Source: Progne subis subis
Lineage: Eukaryota > Chordata > Aves > Passeriformes > Hirundinidae
Direction of reading: 5' to 3'
NCBI GenBank assembly: GCA_022316685.1
Contig: JAKJHU010001563.1
Location: 1-64,000, forward strand
DNA length: 64,000 nucleotides
Shown here piece after piece: positions 30,840 to 40,984 of the stretch; positions within the stretch are counted from its first letter, which is position 1; each line of letters opens with the position of its first letter. The notes beneath the pieces are model-generated. The model had not been told where the DNA came from, ran no database searches, and worked only from the letters and a program-made list of their open reading frames with translations. The position numbers and the translations under genes are program-made.

Positions 30840-31372
30840 CCCCTCATTTTTGGTAGCAGGGTCACAATGGATCCTCACTTCCATGAAGCCCTGCAGTGTC
30901 AAAATGTCCCCTTGGTTCCATGGGGCCCTGACAGCGTCATAATGATCTCCTTGGCTCTGCAGTGTCTCAGTTGGACTCCTGGTTACATGAGACCCCAGTG
31001 TGTCACAATGGATCCTTGTTTCCATAAGGTCTCACTGTGTCACGTTATTCTCATCAGGTCAATCACAGGCTCCACAGTGTCCCAATGCCCTACTTGGCTC
31101 TGCAGCTATAAAATGGCCCTTGGTTCCATGAGGTCCTGCAGTGCCACACTGACCTTTGGTTATACAAGATTCCACAGTGCCACAAGGATCCCCCTGCTTT
31201 CATGAGCCCCTGAAGTGTCATAATGGCCTCTTGGTTCCTTGAGGCCCCAAAGTGCCACAATGCCCCCTTTTTCCCATGGGACACCTCAGTGTCACAAGGG
31301 TCTCCTTGGTTCCTCAGTGTGACAATGCACCCTTGGTTACAAGAAGCCCTGCAGTGTCACAATGGACATTTG
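30840..31372 (-). repeat. Second array of the dispersed ~50-bp repeat, inverted
   Basis: Units such as CCTTGGTTCCATGAGG, CCCTGCAGTGTCACAATGG are the reverse complement of the array at 27,307-28,010. About ten units. The pair of arrays is separated by about 2.8 kb, forming a long imperfect inverted repeat. Confidence 0.88.
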
Positions 31373-31786
31373 CAGGGCTGGAGCATCTCTGCTCTGGAGC
31401 CAGGCTGAGAGAGCTGCAGCTGTTCAGCCTGGGCACAAGAAGGCTCCAGGGAGACATTAGAGCCCATTCCAGCACCTAAAGGGGCTTTGAGAGAGCTGCA
31501 GAGGGATTTGGACAAAGGCCTGGAGCGATAGGACATAGAGTAATGGCCATGAGGAGATGGAGGGCAGGTTTAGATGAGATATTGGGAAGAAATTCTTCCC
31601 AGTGAGGGTGGTGAGTCCTTGGCACAGGTCACCCAGAGAGGCTGCAGACTCCCCACCTCTGGAGGTGTTCAAGGCCAGGTTGCATGGAGCAATCTGGTCC
31701 AGTGGAAGGTTTCCCTGCCCATGGCAGGAGATTGGAACTGGATGATCTTTAGGATTCCAACCCAGGCCATTCCATGACCCTAGATT
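31373..31786 (+). mobile_element. CR1 LINE 3' end
   Basis: Contains the CR1 3' landmarks in order: GGCTCCAGGGAGACATTAGAG, GGCAGGTTTAGATGAGATATT, GAGGTGTTCAAGGCCAGGTTG split over lines, and a terminal CCATTCCATGACCC. It is 5' truncated within the repeat array at about 31,373. Confidence 0.88.
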
Positions 31787-32699
31787 TGCCCCTCCTGCCC
31801 TCAGTTAGCAGCAGGTTGACATGTTCCTTTTGCAGCCATTTACTGCAAACACAGCAACTGAATTAACTTTGCTTTGGATGTTGCCTGCAGCCTCCCTCAG
31901 CTCCAGCTGAGTTTTGGCTTTCCTAAACACATGAACACGCCCTCAGGTCACATTTCTGAATTCCTTCTCCGTAGCTTGTCCTCACTTCCACCTCCTGGTC
32001 GTTGTGTTGTGGCTCATCCCTGTCATTTGTCCCTGAGGCAGTACAGCCCCCCTGCCCAGCACAGGCCCCACATTCCCCTCATCAGACACAGCACAGCACA
32101 GGGTGTGTTTTGGGTGGGCAAATGTTCCCCACCAGAATGTCCACACCAGACCTCAGTGTTGAGTTCCAACACCCACATCCCATGGCAGGGTTCACAGAGA
32201 GCCCTGCCCTGGGGTCTGCCAAGGGCTGGGTGAGGAGGGAGCCTGGGACAGGGTGGCTGAAATCATCAGGAGGAAGAAGATAACCACAGAACAAATAGAC
32301 CAATGAACTAGGGTGAGTTCCCAGGTCTGAAAGAGGCTGCTGGAAGAGGCTGGAGGGATGGTCAAAGCCCTGGGGCAACTTCTCAGACTGGCCATGCCAT
32401 CAAGGCCACAGACCAACCTCCTCAGTGCTGCACCTGCCTGTGTGAGATCCCTGCCAGGGGACTGGCACAGCCCCACAAACCTGCTGGAATGTGTCCTGGC
32501 CCTGCAGAGTCACACAGCTCAGCTGACGTGGGTGGGTTTTATCTCCTGGGAATTTCCCAGTCTAACCCAGCTTCTGTCCAGCTCTGCCCACCTCCCCTGC
32601 CCTAACCCCAGTGCAGCTCAGCCCAGCCCAGCCCAGCCCAGCAGCCGATTCTGAGTGAGCCCCATGGTAGTGCCCTCTCTGGGGTGCTCCAACATTGGG
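31787..32699. other. No gene recognised; short CCCAG repeat
   Basis: Mixed sequence with only compositional frames. A (CCCAG)n run of about six units lies at 32,614-32,645. Confidence 0.45.
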
Positions 32700-34689
32700 A
32701 GCACCCAATATGGGATATGAAAATTCAAGATTTTAGCAGCAGCTTTTGGTGAATTTTGTAGGAGTAAAAAACCAGCTTGTACTGAGATCATAGAGAAGAT
32801 TAGCTATTAAGCTTGGTCACTAGGTAGTTACTAGTGTCATACAGGTATGATGTATAATGCTGAAACTTAGTAAAGAAGGACCTCGGCATTTATCAAAAAT
32901 TGATAAAGCAGAACTTTGTGGCTTGCGAGCCAGCAAGAACAAGGCTCCTGTTTTGGCCAGGGCAAACTGACCTGGGAACTAGCCAAATCCTTCCTGTGCC
33001 TGCCCAGAAGGAGGGATCAAGAAGAGGACATTTGGAGGAAAACTATTTACTTCATCAGAATACCTTGGCCCATGACCACCAGAGGGGACTCTGCAGCTGC
33101 AGAAAGATCTTCTGGCTAATTTTAATACAAAGTGAGGCTAGGCGGAGCTAGGTAATGAATATGTATAGGTGTATTGTGAAATTTAATGCATACACTTCAA
33201 ATGCATAATACCTCAAAAGATAAATAAGAGAAAACCACTAGAGCAAGCATGGTTTGGAGGAAATGTCCCCCTCTGTATCCCAGCTAGAAATTAAACATAC
33301 CCACTTTAGAATTTTCTAATTAAAGTCCTTATTCTACTCTTTATTTGGTGACCTCGATGGGACTTCAACTGGCTGCAGAAGCACTTGGGAGGCTGGAACC
33401 CCCAAGGTGCACCCTGGATCTTTCCCACAGGGGAATCTGCTCCCTGCCCGCTCCTGCAGGGAAAAAAACAAGGACCTTCCACATGGCAAAGAAGGTATAT
33501 TTAATTGACTTTTAAGGGAGGGAACTCAAGGTAAACTAATAAGCTGGGAATGTTTGCACCAGGTTAAGTATCTGTCAGAGACATCTGGTGTAGTAATTTT
33601 GGAAATATGGAAAAAGGGAATTTCTGTTGACCACACTGGGTGGCGGCTGGCAGACGTAGGTGTAATCTGAGCAGAATCTAAGGTATTACCAGTATTATTT
33701 ATTACTTGGTTGCTATACCATAAATATCCTGTATAAATTGTGTTTGTTGTAAGATTCTATTAATTAGTGATTGGAAAAAGGCTTTCTGTAAGATGATTTA
33801 TGTAAGGTGATTTATGTGGGATGAAAAGCCAGTGATATATGCTGTGTGGGATATGTGGTTTTGATGTAGTGCCTTTTGAAAGGATTTTTGGAGTTTTTGC
33901 AATAGCTGTATTCATTTGTGTGGAAACACTCCTCTCTTGTGACAACCAACTATAACTGCAATTGAGTTACTGTTCCTGTATTTGTGTGATTGCTAAGTTT
34001 GAACATTTGATTGTGTGAGTGAGATGTGCCAGCAGACACAGAGTGAGTGCAGAGCCCCGATCTGCGTTTCCTTCCCTGGGCGACCGGAACGGCCAGAGAC
34101 AGGCAAAGTGTGGGAATACAGAGTGGGAGCACAGGAGAGTGTGCAGTGTCTGAGCGTGCTGTGCCTGAGTGTGTGGTGATTACTGTGTGTTTTATTGGGT
34201 GTTTTAACTGTGGCTAGATGAGTGGAGAGAACTCTTCTCCATTAGTGGTTTGGACTTGACTTGTGGGAGTATGTGAATCGAACATATTGCTGTGTATAAA
34301 CACAAAACAAACAAACAAACAGTTTTTATTAGAAGGGGTGTATAAGACCTCTGCAGGAAGGCTGGTAGCCTTGCATTGGGAGCAACCTGCAGTAGAGGAT
34401 CTGGATCTTCCAAGAGAGAGGAATTGGATACATGGTTTTTGTGGAAATTCCAGGACAATTAACTTTTTGAGAGAGTGGCATCCCGTGTGGGTGTTAATAT
34501 AGTGTAAGATTTGTACAAGGTGTTGGTATTGTTTTTTTGCAAGGCAACAGAGTGTATGTACTTGGGTGTGGCAAGAACAACACCTTAGGCAAGTGGATTT
34601 GGAACCCGAGATCTTAAAGTTTGTGTGTAGAAAGTCACATTTAGTACCTGAAACGGGGGGATTCCACCCCTGCAGATCCACTGGTTATA

Positions 34690-35580
34690 AAAATGAAGCT
34701 GGGAAAAGAGGCAGAGAAGGTGAAACTCATGGTGGATATGGGACCAACATATTCAGTTTTAAATAAAGCTTTACTGCCAGTGGGGAATGACTATGTTATA
34801 GGGAAGGGGTGTCCTGGTTTAGGGCAAATTTGGGAGGAAACCTCCAAATAGGGTCCCTCTGGGAAGCAAACCCAAACGGCCCCAGCCCCAGTTGGTCAGG
34901 GGAAAAAAATCTCCTTAGAGAAAAGTTGAAAAAACTATTTATTTAACAAATGCCCACAAGCAGAAAGAATGAATGATATGAAACAATAAAACCTCTCACC
35001 ACTCTGAAGAGAGAGGGCAAAATTGAGGAAAGTCCTTGCCGTGGGTCATAGCTCGGCTCACTCCATCTCTCATCAGTCCCTCTGATGCTGGAAAATGCCA
35101 TCCTGGGCCCTGGTGGGGTGAAGGTGCTGAGCTCCTGGTGTTCTGGGTTTTTCAGCCCAGAGCAGGTTTAAACAAGTCCCAAGAAAAAGGAAAAAACAGT
35201 CCAGGGAACTTCTCTGCCTCTAAAGCTAGCTAAAACTAACTAAAAGCACAGGAGATCTCTGTCCCGCTGTCTGTCTGTGCTTCAGATGAACACAGTCCAG
35301 GAGCCGGAATGCAGAGGAGTGAGTGCAGTTTCTGAAAACAAACTTGGCCCTTCTCTGTCTCCCCAGTTCACTCTCAGAACCACGCTTAAAGGCACAGAAC
35401 ACAATATCCAACTCAGACAGAACAGACAACTGGGGATACAAGCATCATAAAGTCACCCTAGGACAAGGGGGCAACTGGCCAATCTAAAATAGCACATTTT
35501 TGTAAGCCATTAAAATATAAATATGGAAAACAATGGGGTATCCGTAAGTTTTTATCCATGCCTAACTCCCCAGAATCATT
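34690..35580 (+). pseudogene. Class I ERV protease, split by a solo LTR
   Basis: Before the LTR, KLMVDMGPTYSVLN is an altered retropepsin active site: the usual catalytic VDTGA has become VDMGP, so it is dead. After the LTR, NNGVSVSFYPCLTPQNHS continues the protease toward RT in the same direction. Other stops follow. Confidence 0.7.
34810..35465 (-). mobile_element. Solo LTR nested in the decayed ERV protease
   Basis: Inverted ends TGTCCTGG...CCTAGGACA enclose 656 bp, flanked by direct repeat AGGGG (34,805-34,809 and 35,466-35,470). On the minus strand it starts TGTCCTAGGGTGACTTTATG and has AATAAA near the other end, so orientation is minus. Removing it restores continuity of the protease region. 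Confidence 0.9.
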
Positions 35581-35879
35581 CCTAGGGAGAGATTTATAAG
35601 AAAAATTATAGGCAACCTTTTATTTAAATTTGGGAAATTACCCTGAAGGTAAATGATCAAAACTATGTAGCCTAGAGTATGGGCTTCCCATACACCAGGG
35701 AGAGGAAAAAATGAACGCCCTGTAAAATTCAAACCTAAGGATGGGAAACAACTAGTTAGAATCAAAGAGTATCCCCTGGGAAAAGAGAATAGGGAAAGAA
35801 TTAACCTGATAATTGAAAACTCCTTACAGCTGGGGTTACTAAAGGCATGTCAGTCTGATTTCAACACTCCTACCTCTCC

Positions 35880-36905
35880 AAAAACCTGATGGGTCATATC
35901 GAGTCGTACAGGATTTACGATCTGTCAACAAGATAACTGAGGATCTTTACCCTGTAGTGGCAAAGCCATACACCTTGTTAACGTGTTTAACACCAGAGTT
36001 AACTTGGTTTACCATTCTAGATTTAAAGGATGCCTTCTTTTGCTTCCCTCTCCATGAAGCCAGACAGAAAATTTTTGCATTTGAATGGGAAAACTCAGCT
36101 CACATGAGCAGTGCTTCTGCAGAGGTTCAAAAATTCGGAGAACAACTTGCAAAAGACTTAGAATCCTGGGAAGCAGCACCAGGAGAAGGGAAATCATTGC
36201 AGTATGTAGATGACATCCTAATAGCTACTCCGACAGAAGAGGGGTGTGTGACCTGGACAGTAAGCCTTTTAAATTTCCTGGGGCTTTAGGGGTACCAAGT
36301 ATGAAAGAAAAAGGCTCAAGTGGTAAAGCAGAAGAAGGTGATTTGCCTGGGTTATGAGGTCAGTGCTGGACAACAGACTTTGGAAAAAGAGCACACAGAA
36401 CTAATATGCCAAACCCTGAAACTCCAGACAATAAAGGAACGGAGAACCTTTTTGGGAATGATGGGGTGATGCAGATTATGGATCAACAATTACAGGCTGT
36501 TTGTGTAACCTCTGTATGCGCTCACTGCAAACTGAAACAAAGACCTCCAGTGGACAAAGGAAGCCATGTGGGCCTTTGAACAGCTAAAGGAAGCTCTCAT
36601 GTCAGCTCCAGCTCTGGAACTTCCAGACGTGAGTAAACCATTCTTTCTCTTTTCCCATGAGAAACAGGGGATTGCCCTGGGAATACTGGCACAGGGCCTG
36701 GGCCCATATCGAAGGGCAGTTGCTTACTTTTCTAAGCAGCTGGATGCAGCAGCCAAAGGACAGCCAGGTTGCCTTAGGGCTGTGGCAGCTGTGGTGCTGA
36801 ACATCCAAGAAGCACGCAAGTTCACCTCGGGCCAGAAAATGACTGTGCTAGTGTCTCACACAGTGTCTGCAGTGTTGGGAGTAAAGGGTGGCAAGTGGCT
36901 TTCCC
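35880..36905 (+). pseudogene. Class I ERV reverse transcriptase, decayed
   Basis: Begins KPDGSYRVVQDLRSVN, then WFTILDLKDAFF (first catalytic Asp) and LQYVDDILIA (catalytic YVDD). The intervening block that should hold LPQGF is scrambled. The thumb and connection follow to 36,905 with stops near 36,290 and several later. It includes the readable connection frame 36,566-36,905 (FFLFSHEKQGIALGIL). The solo LTR at 36,906 interrupts it. Confidence 0.88.
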
Positions 36906-37325
36906 TGTGGGATTGCCTGGCTCTTTCCTGCTCCAAGATCAGGGCGAATAAAACTCAGGAGACATTCTTTTTGAAGTCTCACTCTGAAATTTATTATCCT
37001 TATCTATTACAAACACACGAGATGTGAGCTCTCTCTAAAAAGTGGAGAAAGTGAGTTAAATGGTGTCTATTCAAGGCTATTTAAGTCCCAATTATCCAAT
37101 AAAGAGTTGACATCTATATTATTTATACTTCTAATCCAGTTATTATCACTGAAAACCCACAAAGTGGATTTCTTTCACCCAATTACAGAAAACCACCCAG
37201 ATTCTTGAACAAGAAGGAAGAAGAAGGTGAAGAAGGACAAAGACAACACCCAAAATCCTCCACCTTAACTCACATGCCCTGCTATACATTAAAACCCCAA
37301 GCTCTAAATTTCTAGGACTCCAACA
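36906..37325 (-). mobile_element. Solo LTR nested in the decayed ERV pol
   Basis: A 420-bp insert from TGTGGGATTGCC to GGACTCCAACA. Its minus-strand start TGTTGGAGTCC matches the class II ERV family, although it is shorter and diverged elsewhere. The flanks are (T)TTCCC at 36,900-36,905 and CTTCCC at 37,326-37,331, a near-perfect 6-bp TSD. An AATAAA is present on the minus strand near 36,995. Confidence 0.8.
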
Positions 37326-37985
37326 CTTCCCCTCAGCAGTTCCTGAAATACCAAGCTATCATGATAGAGCAAGACAATGCAGAGATAGTTGTAACTAACA
37401 TTGTCAACTCGACCTCTTTTCTCAGCGGAAATCAAGGGGAGCCGGTACATCATGACTGCCTGCAGACTATCAAAGCCACTTGCTCTAGCTGCCCAGATTT
37501 GAAGGACACCCCTTTGGATGATGCAGAAACCTGGGTCACTGATGGGAGCAGTTATTTACGTTGTCAGTGGAAAGCGACATGCTGGGTATGCTGTTACCAC
37601 CTGCAGAAAGGCTTTTGAATTTGGACCCTTAGCAGCAGGTAGCTCTGCACAAAAGGCCAAGATAATTGTTTTAACCCATGCTTTGGAATTAGCAAAGAAA
37701 AAGAGAATCAACATCTATATAGACTCAAGATATCCATTTGGGCTTGTACATGTCCATGGAGCCAAGTAAAATGAAAAGGAACTGTTGAATTTGCAGGGGA
37801 AGAACATCACACGTGCACAAGAGATAATGTGACTATTGGAAGCAGTCCGGATGCCTGAGAAGGTGGCAATCATGCACATTAAGGCACACCAGAAGGTGAG
37901 CTCAGAACTGGAGAAAGGAAATGAGCTGGCAGAGAGGCAAAAGAAGCAGCAAGAGGTGAGATAACAGTAGAAGGAGCCTTGATTC
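37326..37985 (+). pseudogene. Class I ERV RNase H, decayed
   Basis: Continues pol after the nested LTR. AETWVTDGSSY is the RNase H active-site start, with a conserved Glu region altered to AQKAKIIVLTHAL. IYIDSRYPFG and IMHIKAHQKV are later blocks. Frames change near 37,600 and stop at 37,769. It ends just before the next LTR. Confidence 0.8.
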
Positions 37986-38074
37986 CAGACGGTTGGATTT
38001 CCCCCAAAGGTAAGCCAGCATATAATAAAGAAGAGAGAAAACTAATTAAGGGCCAAGGGTGAACATATAACCAG

Positions 38075-38937
38075 TGTTATAAATGAGACGAGGGCAGGAG
38101 ATCGATTTTACTCCTTTCAGTGCCTTTATTAATCAGCTCTTTTTAGAAAGGGGGTAGCTCGGAGAAAGCCTACACCACCGCTGCTCCTGATGGACACCGC
38201 TGAGGAAGAGGTCTAAACGAATCTGCTGCTCACGCTGCAGAGTCAGGAGCATTGCCTCACGGGAGTCCGCACCTCTCACTCATAGAGTATTTTGGGCCAG
38301 GGGGTGTCTCCCAGTGGATGCCTCTCAAGTCAGGGTGAGCACCTGGATGTCTGTCCGGCAAAGTCCACAGGTGCCTGAAGGTTTTCCTCACCCGTTGGTA
38401 CCTCTCATCTTGTTGGAAGTGGTGCCGGCTCGTTGTTATTAGGGGTTGTTGGTATGTACCCCACTTCCGGTTGAGAGGTGTACCTTGGGAGTCCCCCTCA
38501 TCTCCATACTGGGTGGTACTTCATGGAGGGTGGCCGGTCTCTGGGCGGGCTCTGGGCAGTGCCTCCAGGCTGATGGACGGATGGGGTGGAGCTGATGGCA
38601 GGCAGGCAGTGTCAGTGTCTCGGTGGGTGTAGACATGTGGTGTTGCTGACTCAACGGGCCAGTCAGGGAGCAGTGGCTACTTAACATGGGATAGGGTAAA
38701 GGGGAAACTGGGACTGAACAATGGAGTCTAGGGGCCTAACTCGGAATGAGGTAAGGAGGAATACACAACCTTAGGGATTAAACTGGGGTCTGGGGTACAC
38801 AGAACAGATAACAGAGACAGATAACATCAATACATAAAACTGGTAACAAGAACAAGTAACAAACAACTATCCAACTTAACACCAACTCTTAATACTCTGC
38901 ACTTTCTTTTTAATTTTATTCCTCACAATCCCCCCTC
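38075..38937 (-). repeat. 3' LTR of the gammaretrovirus-like ERV
   Basis: Plus-strand ends TGTTATAAATGAG and CCTCACA. It inserted next to the decayed class I pol. It matches 47,370-48,199 and the solo LTR at 8,789-9,655. Differences from the 5' LTR are frequent, for example across 38,200-38,240. Confidence 0.93.
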
Positions 38938-38950
38938 TTATTCTTTGATC
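38938..38950 (-). promoter_or_regulatory. Polypurine tract of the gammaretrovirus-like ERV
   Basis: The minus strand reads TAAGAGGGGGGAT directly before the LTR start TGTGAGG. Confidence 0.85.
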
Positions 38951-39060
38951 GGGTTCTGGACCCGCATCAATCTTATTTCTTTATTAACAAGACAGTTCTT
39001 TTATTTCTTGATATTCATGATACAGTCTTTCAGCTGATCCTAATTCTTTCTCATCAGTTG

Positions 39061-40725
39061 TCAATTTGTACCTGTGGGTTTCCCTTGGTTGTTTTCCGTC
39101 ATTTGGATGCTGGCCTGTACTGTGGAGGTAACAATTCTGATTAAACATGGGAGAATGCAAGGGATGAGAAGGAGGCTGGCTATTGCACTCAAAGCCATAA
39201 AGGCAACTTTCTTCCACCAGGATCCTCCTAGTGACCAAAAGTTATCCCACCAATCAGTATTCATAAGGGGAGTCCACTCTTGGGTGCCCACATATGCAAT
39301 TTTTCTTATTTCTTCTGAGATGTTTCTGATGACTTCACTCCTATCATCAATTTCTAGGCAGCATTCTGACGAGTTGAATTTCCCACATATGCCACCTTCA
39401 TTGGCTAGTAGGTAGTCTACTGCCAACCTGATTTGGTATACTACGGCTCTAGTTTGAGCCAATTGGTGACTTATATGGTCCAGAGCTAGGGCTGTTCGGT
39501 TTGAGATGATTTCTAACACTGCTTGTAATCTGATAATTCGATTGAGCATGTAAATAGGAGTTCTATACCCCCACGATCCGTCCTGAGCCCAGGTGGCTGG
39601 CCCATAAGTCTTAATTATTTCTTCAGCGGTCCAAACCGTTCCTTTCCATGTTTGCTTGCTGTCCATGTTTATGATGGTTCTTTTTTGCCTGTTTTTCTCC
39701 AAGTGGTCATATAGGGGCACTCCTAGTCCTCTCCCTGACTCTTTAGGCAGTAGGAAGAATGCTGGTTTGATGATGCCTATTGTGCAACTACCTGCCCAGT
39801 CCCCGGGAAGGTGTGTATAGGCTCTATCCCTGCAAATCCAGAATAAGTGATCGGGGGCTCTCCAAGAGATGTTCCGAGGGTCGAAGGGATGTCTCCAATA
39901 TTTGGATATTTCTCTTAGTCCCGAAAAGGGATTAATTCCCTTTCCGGTACACTGGTGTAACTGGTACCCTTCATGGTAGACGCATCCCGTTTCTTTTTTC
40001 CCAATTGCCCAATATGTCTCGGGTCCTCTGGGGATCCATTTTTGAACCCGCTCCCGGATGGTTAGGGATCTCTTACAAGCCATCTTTCCCACAAATGTTT
40101 TGTACCGTTTCCCTGTACGCCGTATGCATTCTTCCCCGATAATTTTAGATTTTAAGTCCCATTGTTCTTTTTCTCTTTTTCCAATATGAGGGGGCTTTTG
40201 TTGTTTTCTCTTCCACCTTAAGATATCTAATGGGGTTAGACTGATTCCCTCCCACAGCCATACATCTGACATTTGGGTGCTACCACAGATCCAGCAATTA
40301 GTGATGTTAAGTTCATGACTTATCCGCTCGACTAAATCAATGAACAAATTTTTACTGAGGGGTTCATCGGTTTCCATTCTCTTGATATTCAGAGGCTTTT
40401 CTTTTAGGAGATCTTTCACTCCTTTCACATCGTTTACTTTCTCCATGCAAAACCACTCTCTGATAGGGCACTCCCCAGTCAGGCGCTGCTTGAAAGTAGC
40501 AGCATTTTTCACTACCCAATATTGTTTACCCTCCTCTTTACAGGTGGAGAGCTGAGTGACATCAAAACAGGTGGGGTTTACGTTGGTATGTATTCTGATT
40601 AGGGATTCTTGGTCTTCCCCATCGTAGATGGGGGAATAACATTTCGAGCAAGCTCCGCTGGCATACTTGCTTACAATTAGGACTAACAATAGTCCCCCCA
40701 GGAGTCCAGTGTGAACTGCTTCCAT
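39061..40725 (-). CDS. Intact env, gamma-type, 554 residues
   Basis: An ATG frame without interruption. Signal peptide is about residues 1-24. The surface subunit carries CWIC at 144-147, the CXXC motif that forms the labile disulfide to TM. Furin site RQKR is at 346-349. The TM subunit has heptad-like IIRLQAVLEIISNRTAL (397-413), a motif with CX7CC spacing (C447, C455, C456), and a membrane anchor at about 508-530 followed by a short tail. N-glycosylation motifs include NIT, NIS, NRT and NSS. After the furin site I see no strongly hydrophobic fusion peptide, which is unusual. It lies 124 bp before the LTR and 260 bp after pol, and would be expressed from a spliced RNA. Confidence 0.9.
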   Translation of the reverse strand: MEAVHTGLLGGLLLVLIVSKYASGACSKCYSPIYDGEDQESLIRIHTNVNPTCFDVTQLSTCKEEGKQYWVVKNAATFKQRLTGECPIREWFCMEKVNDVKGVKDLLKEKPLNIKRMETDEPLSKNLFIDLVERISHELNITNCWICGSTQMSDVWLWEGISLTPLDILRWKRKQQKPPHIGKREKEQWDLKSKIIGEECIRRTGKRYKTFVGKMACKRSLTIRERVQKWIPRGPETYWAIGKKETGCVYHEGYQLHQCTGKGINPFSGLREISKYWRHPFDPRNISWRAPDHLFWICRDRAYTHLPGDWAGSCTIGIIKPAFFLLPKESGRGLGVPLYDHLEKNRQKRTIINMDSKQTWKGTVWTAEEIIKTYGPATWAQDGSWGYRTPIYMLNRIIRLQAVLEIISNRTALALDHISHQLAQTRAVVYQIRLAVDYLLANEGGICGKFNSSECCLEIDDRSEVIRNISEEIRKIAYVGTQEWTPLMNTDWWDNFWSLGGSWWKKVAFMALSAIASLLLIPCILPCLIRIVTSTVQASIQMTENNQGKPTGTN

Positions 40726-40984
40726 CTCACCCCAGTCTCACCTGGTCTTGCCTCCTGGTCCTTAGAGCTCCTCGGGGCTAGTCCTCAGAATCCCTTTACT
40801 TAAAAACCCCCACCTTTCTTAACTGTTAATTTAGTTCCCCTAGAGCGTGCTCTATGAGAGAGTCTCTAAAAGTGCAGAGTAGAAACTTTTAACAATGTTA
40901 ATTACAATAACTCATAACACACAACTTTACAACACTTTCATAACTTTTCCTGGCACTCAAGGTAAGTCACTGCTGCTTAATTGG

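Larger units (their letters stand above)
32700..38074 (+). mobile_element. Decayed class I ERV (pro-pol remains) with two nested solo LTRs
   Basis: Protease, RT and RNase H fragments run in order on the plus strand from about 34,690 to 37,985. The stretch 32,700-33,343 may be its 5' LTR, since TTTGGTGACCTCGATGGG at 33,342 sits where a primer-binding site would, but LTR ends are not clear. No gag domain is readable between 33,344 and 34,690. Integrase, env and the 3' LTR are absent because the gammaretrovirus-like provirus begins at 38,075. Many stops and frameshifts make it the oldest provirus here. Confidence 0.75.
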
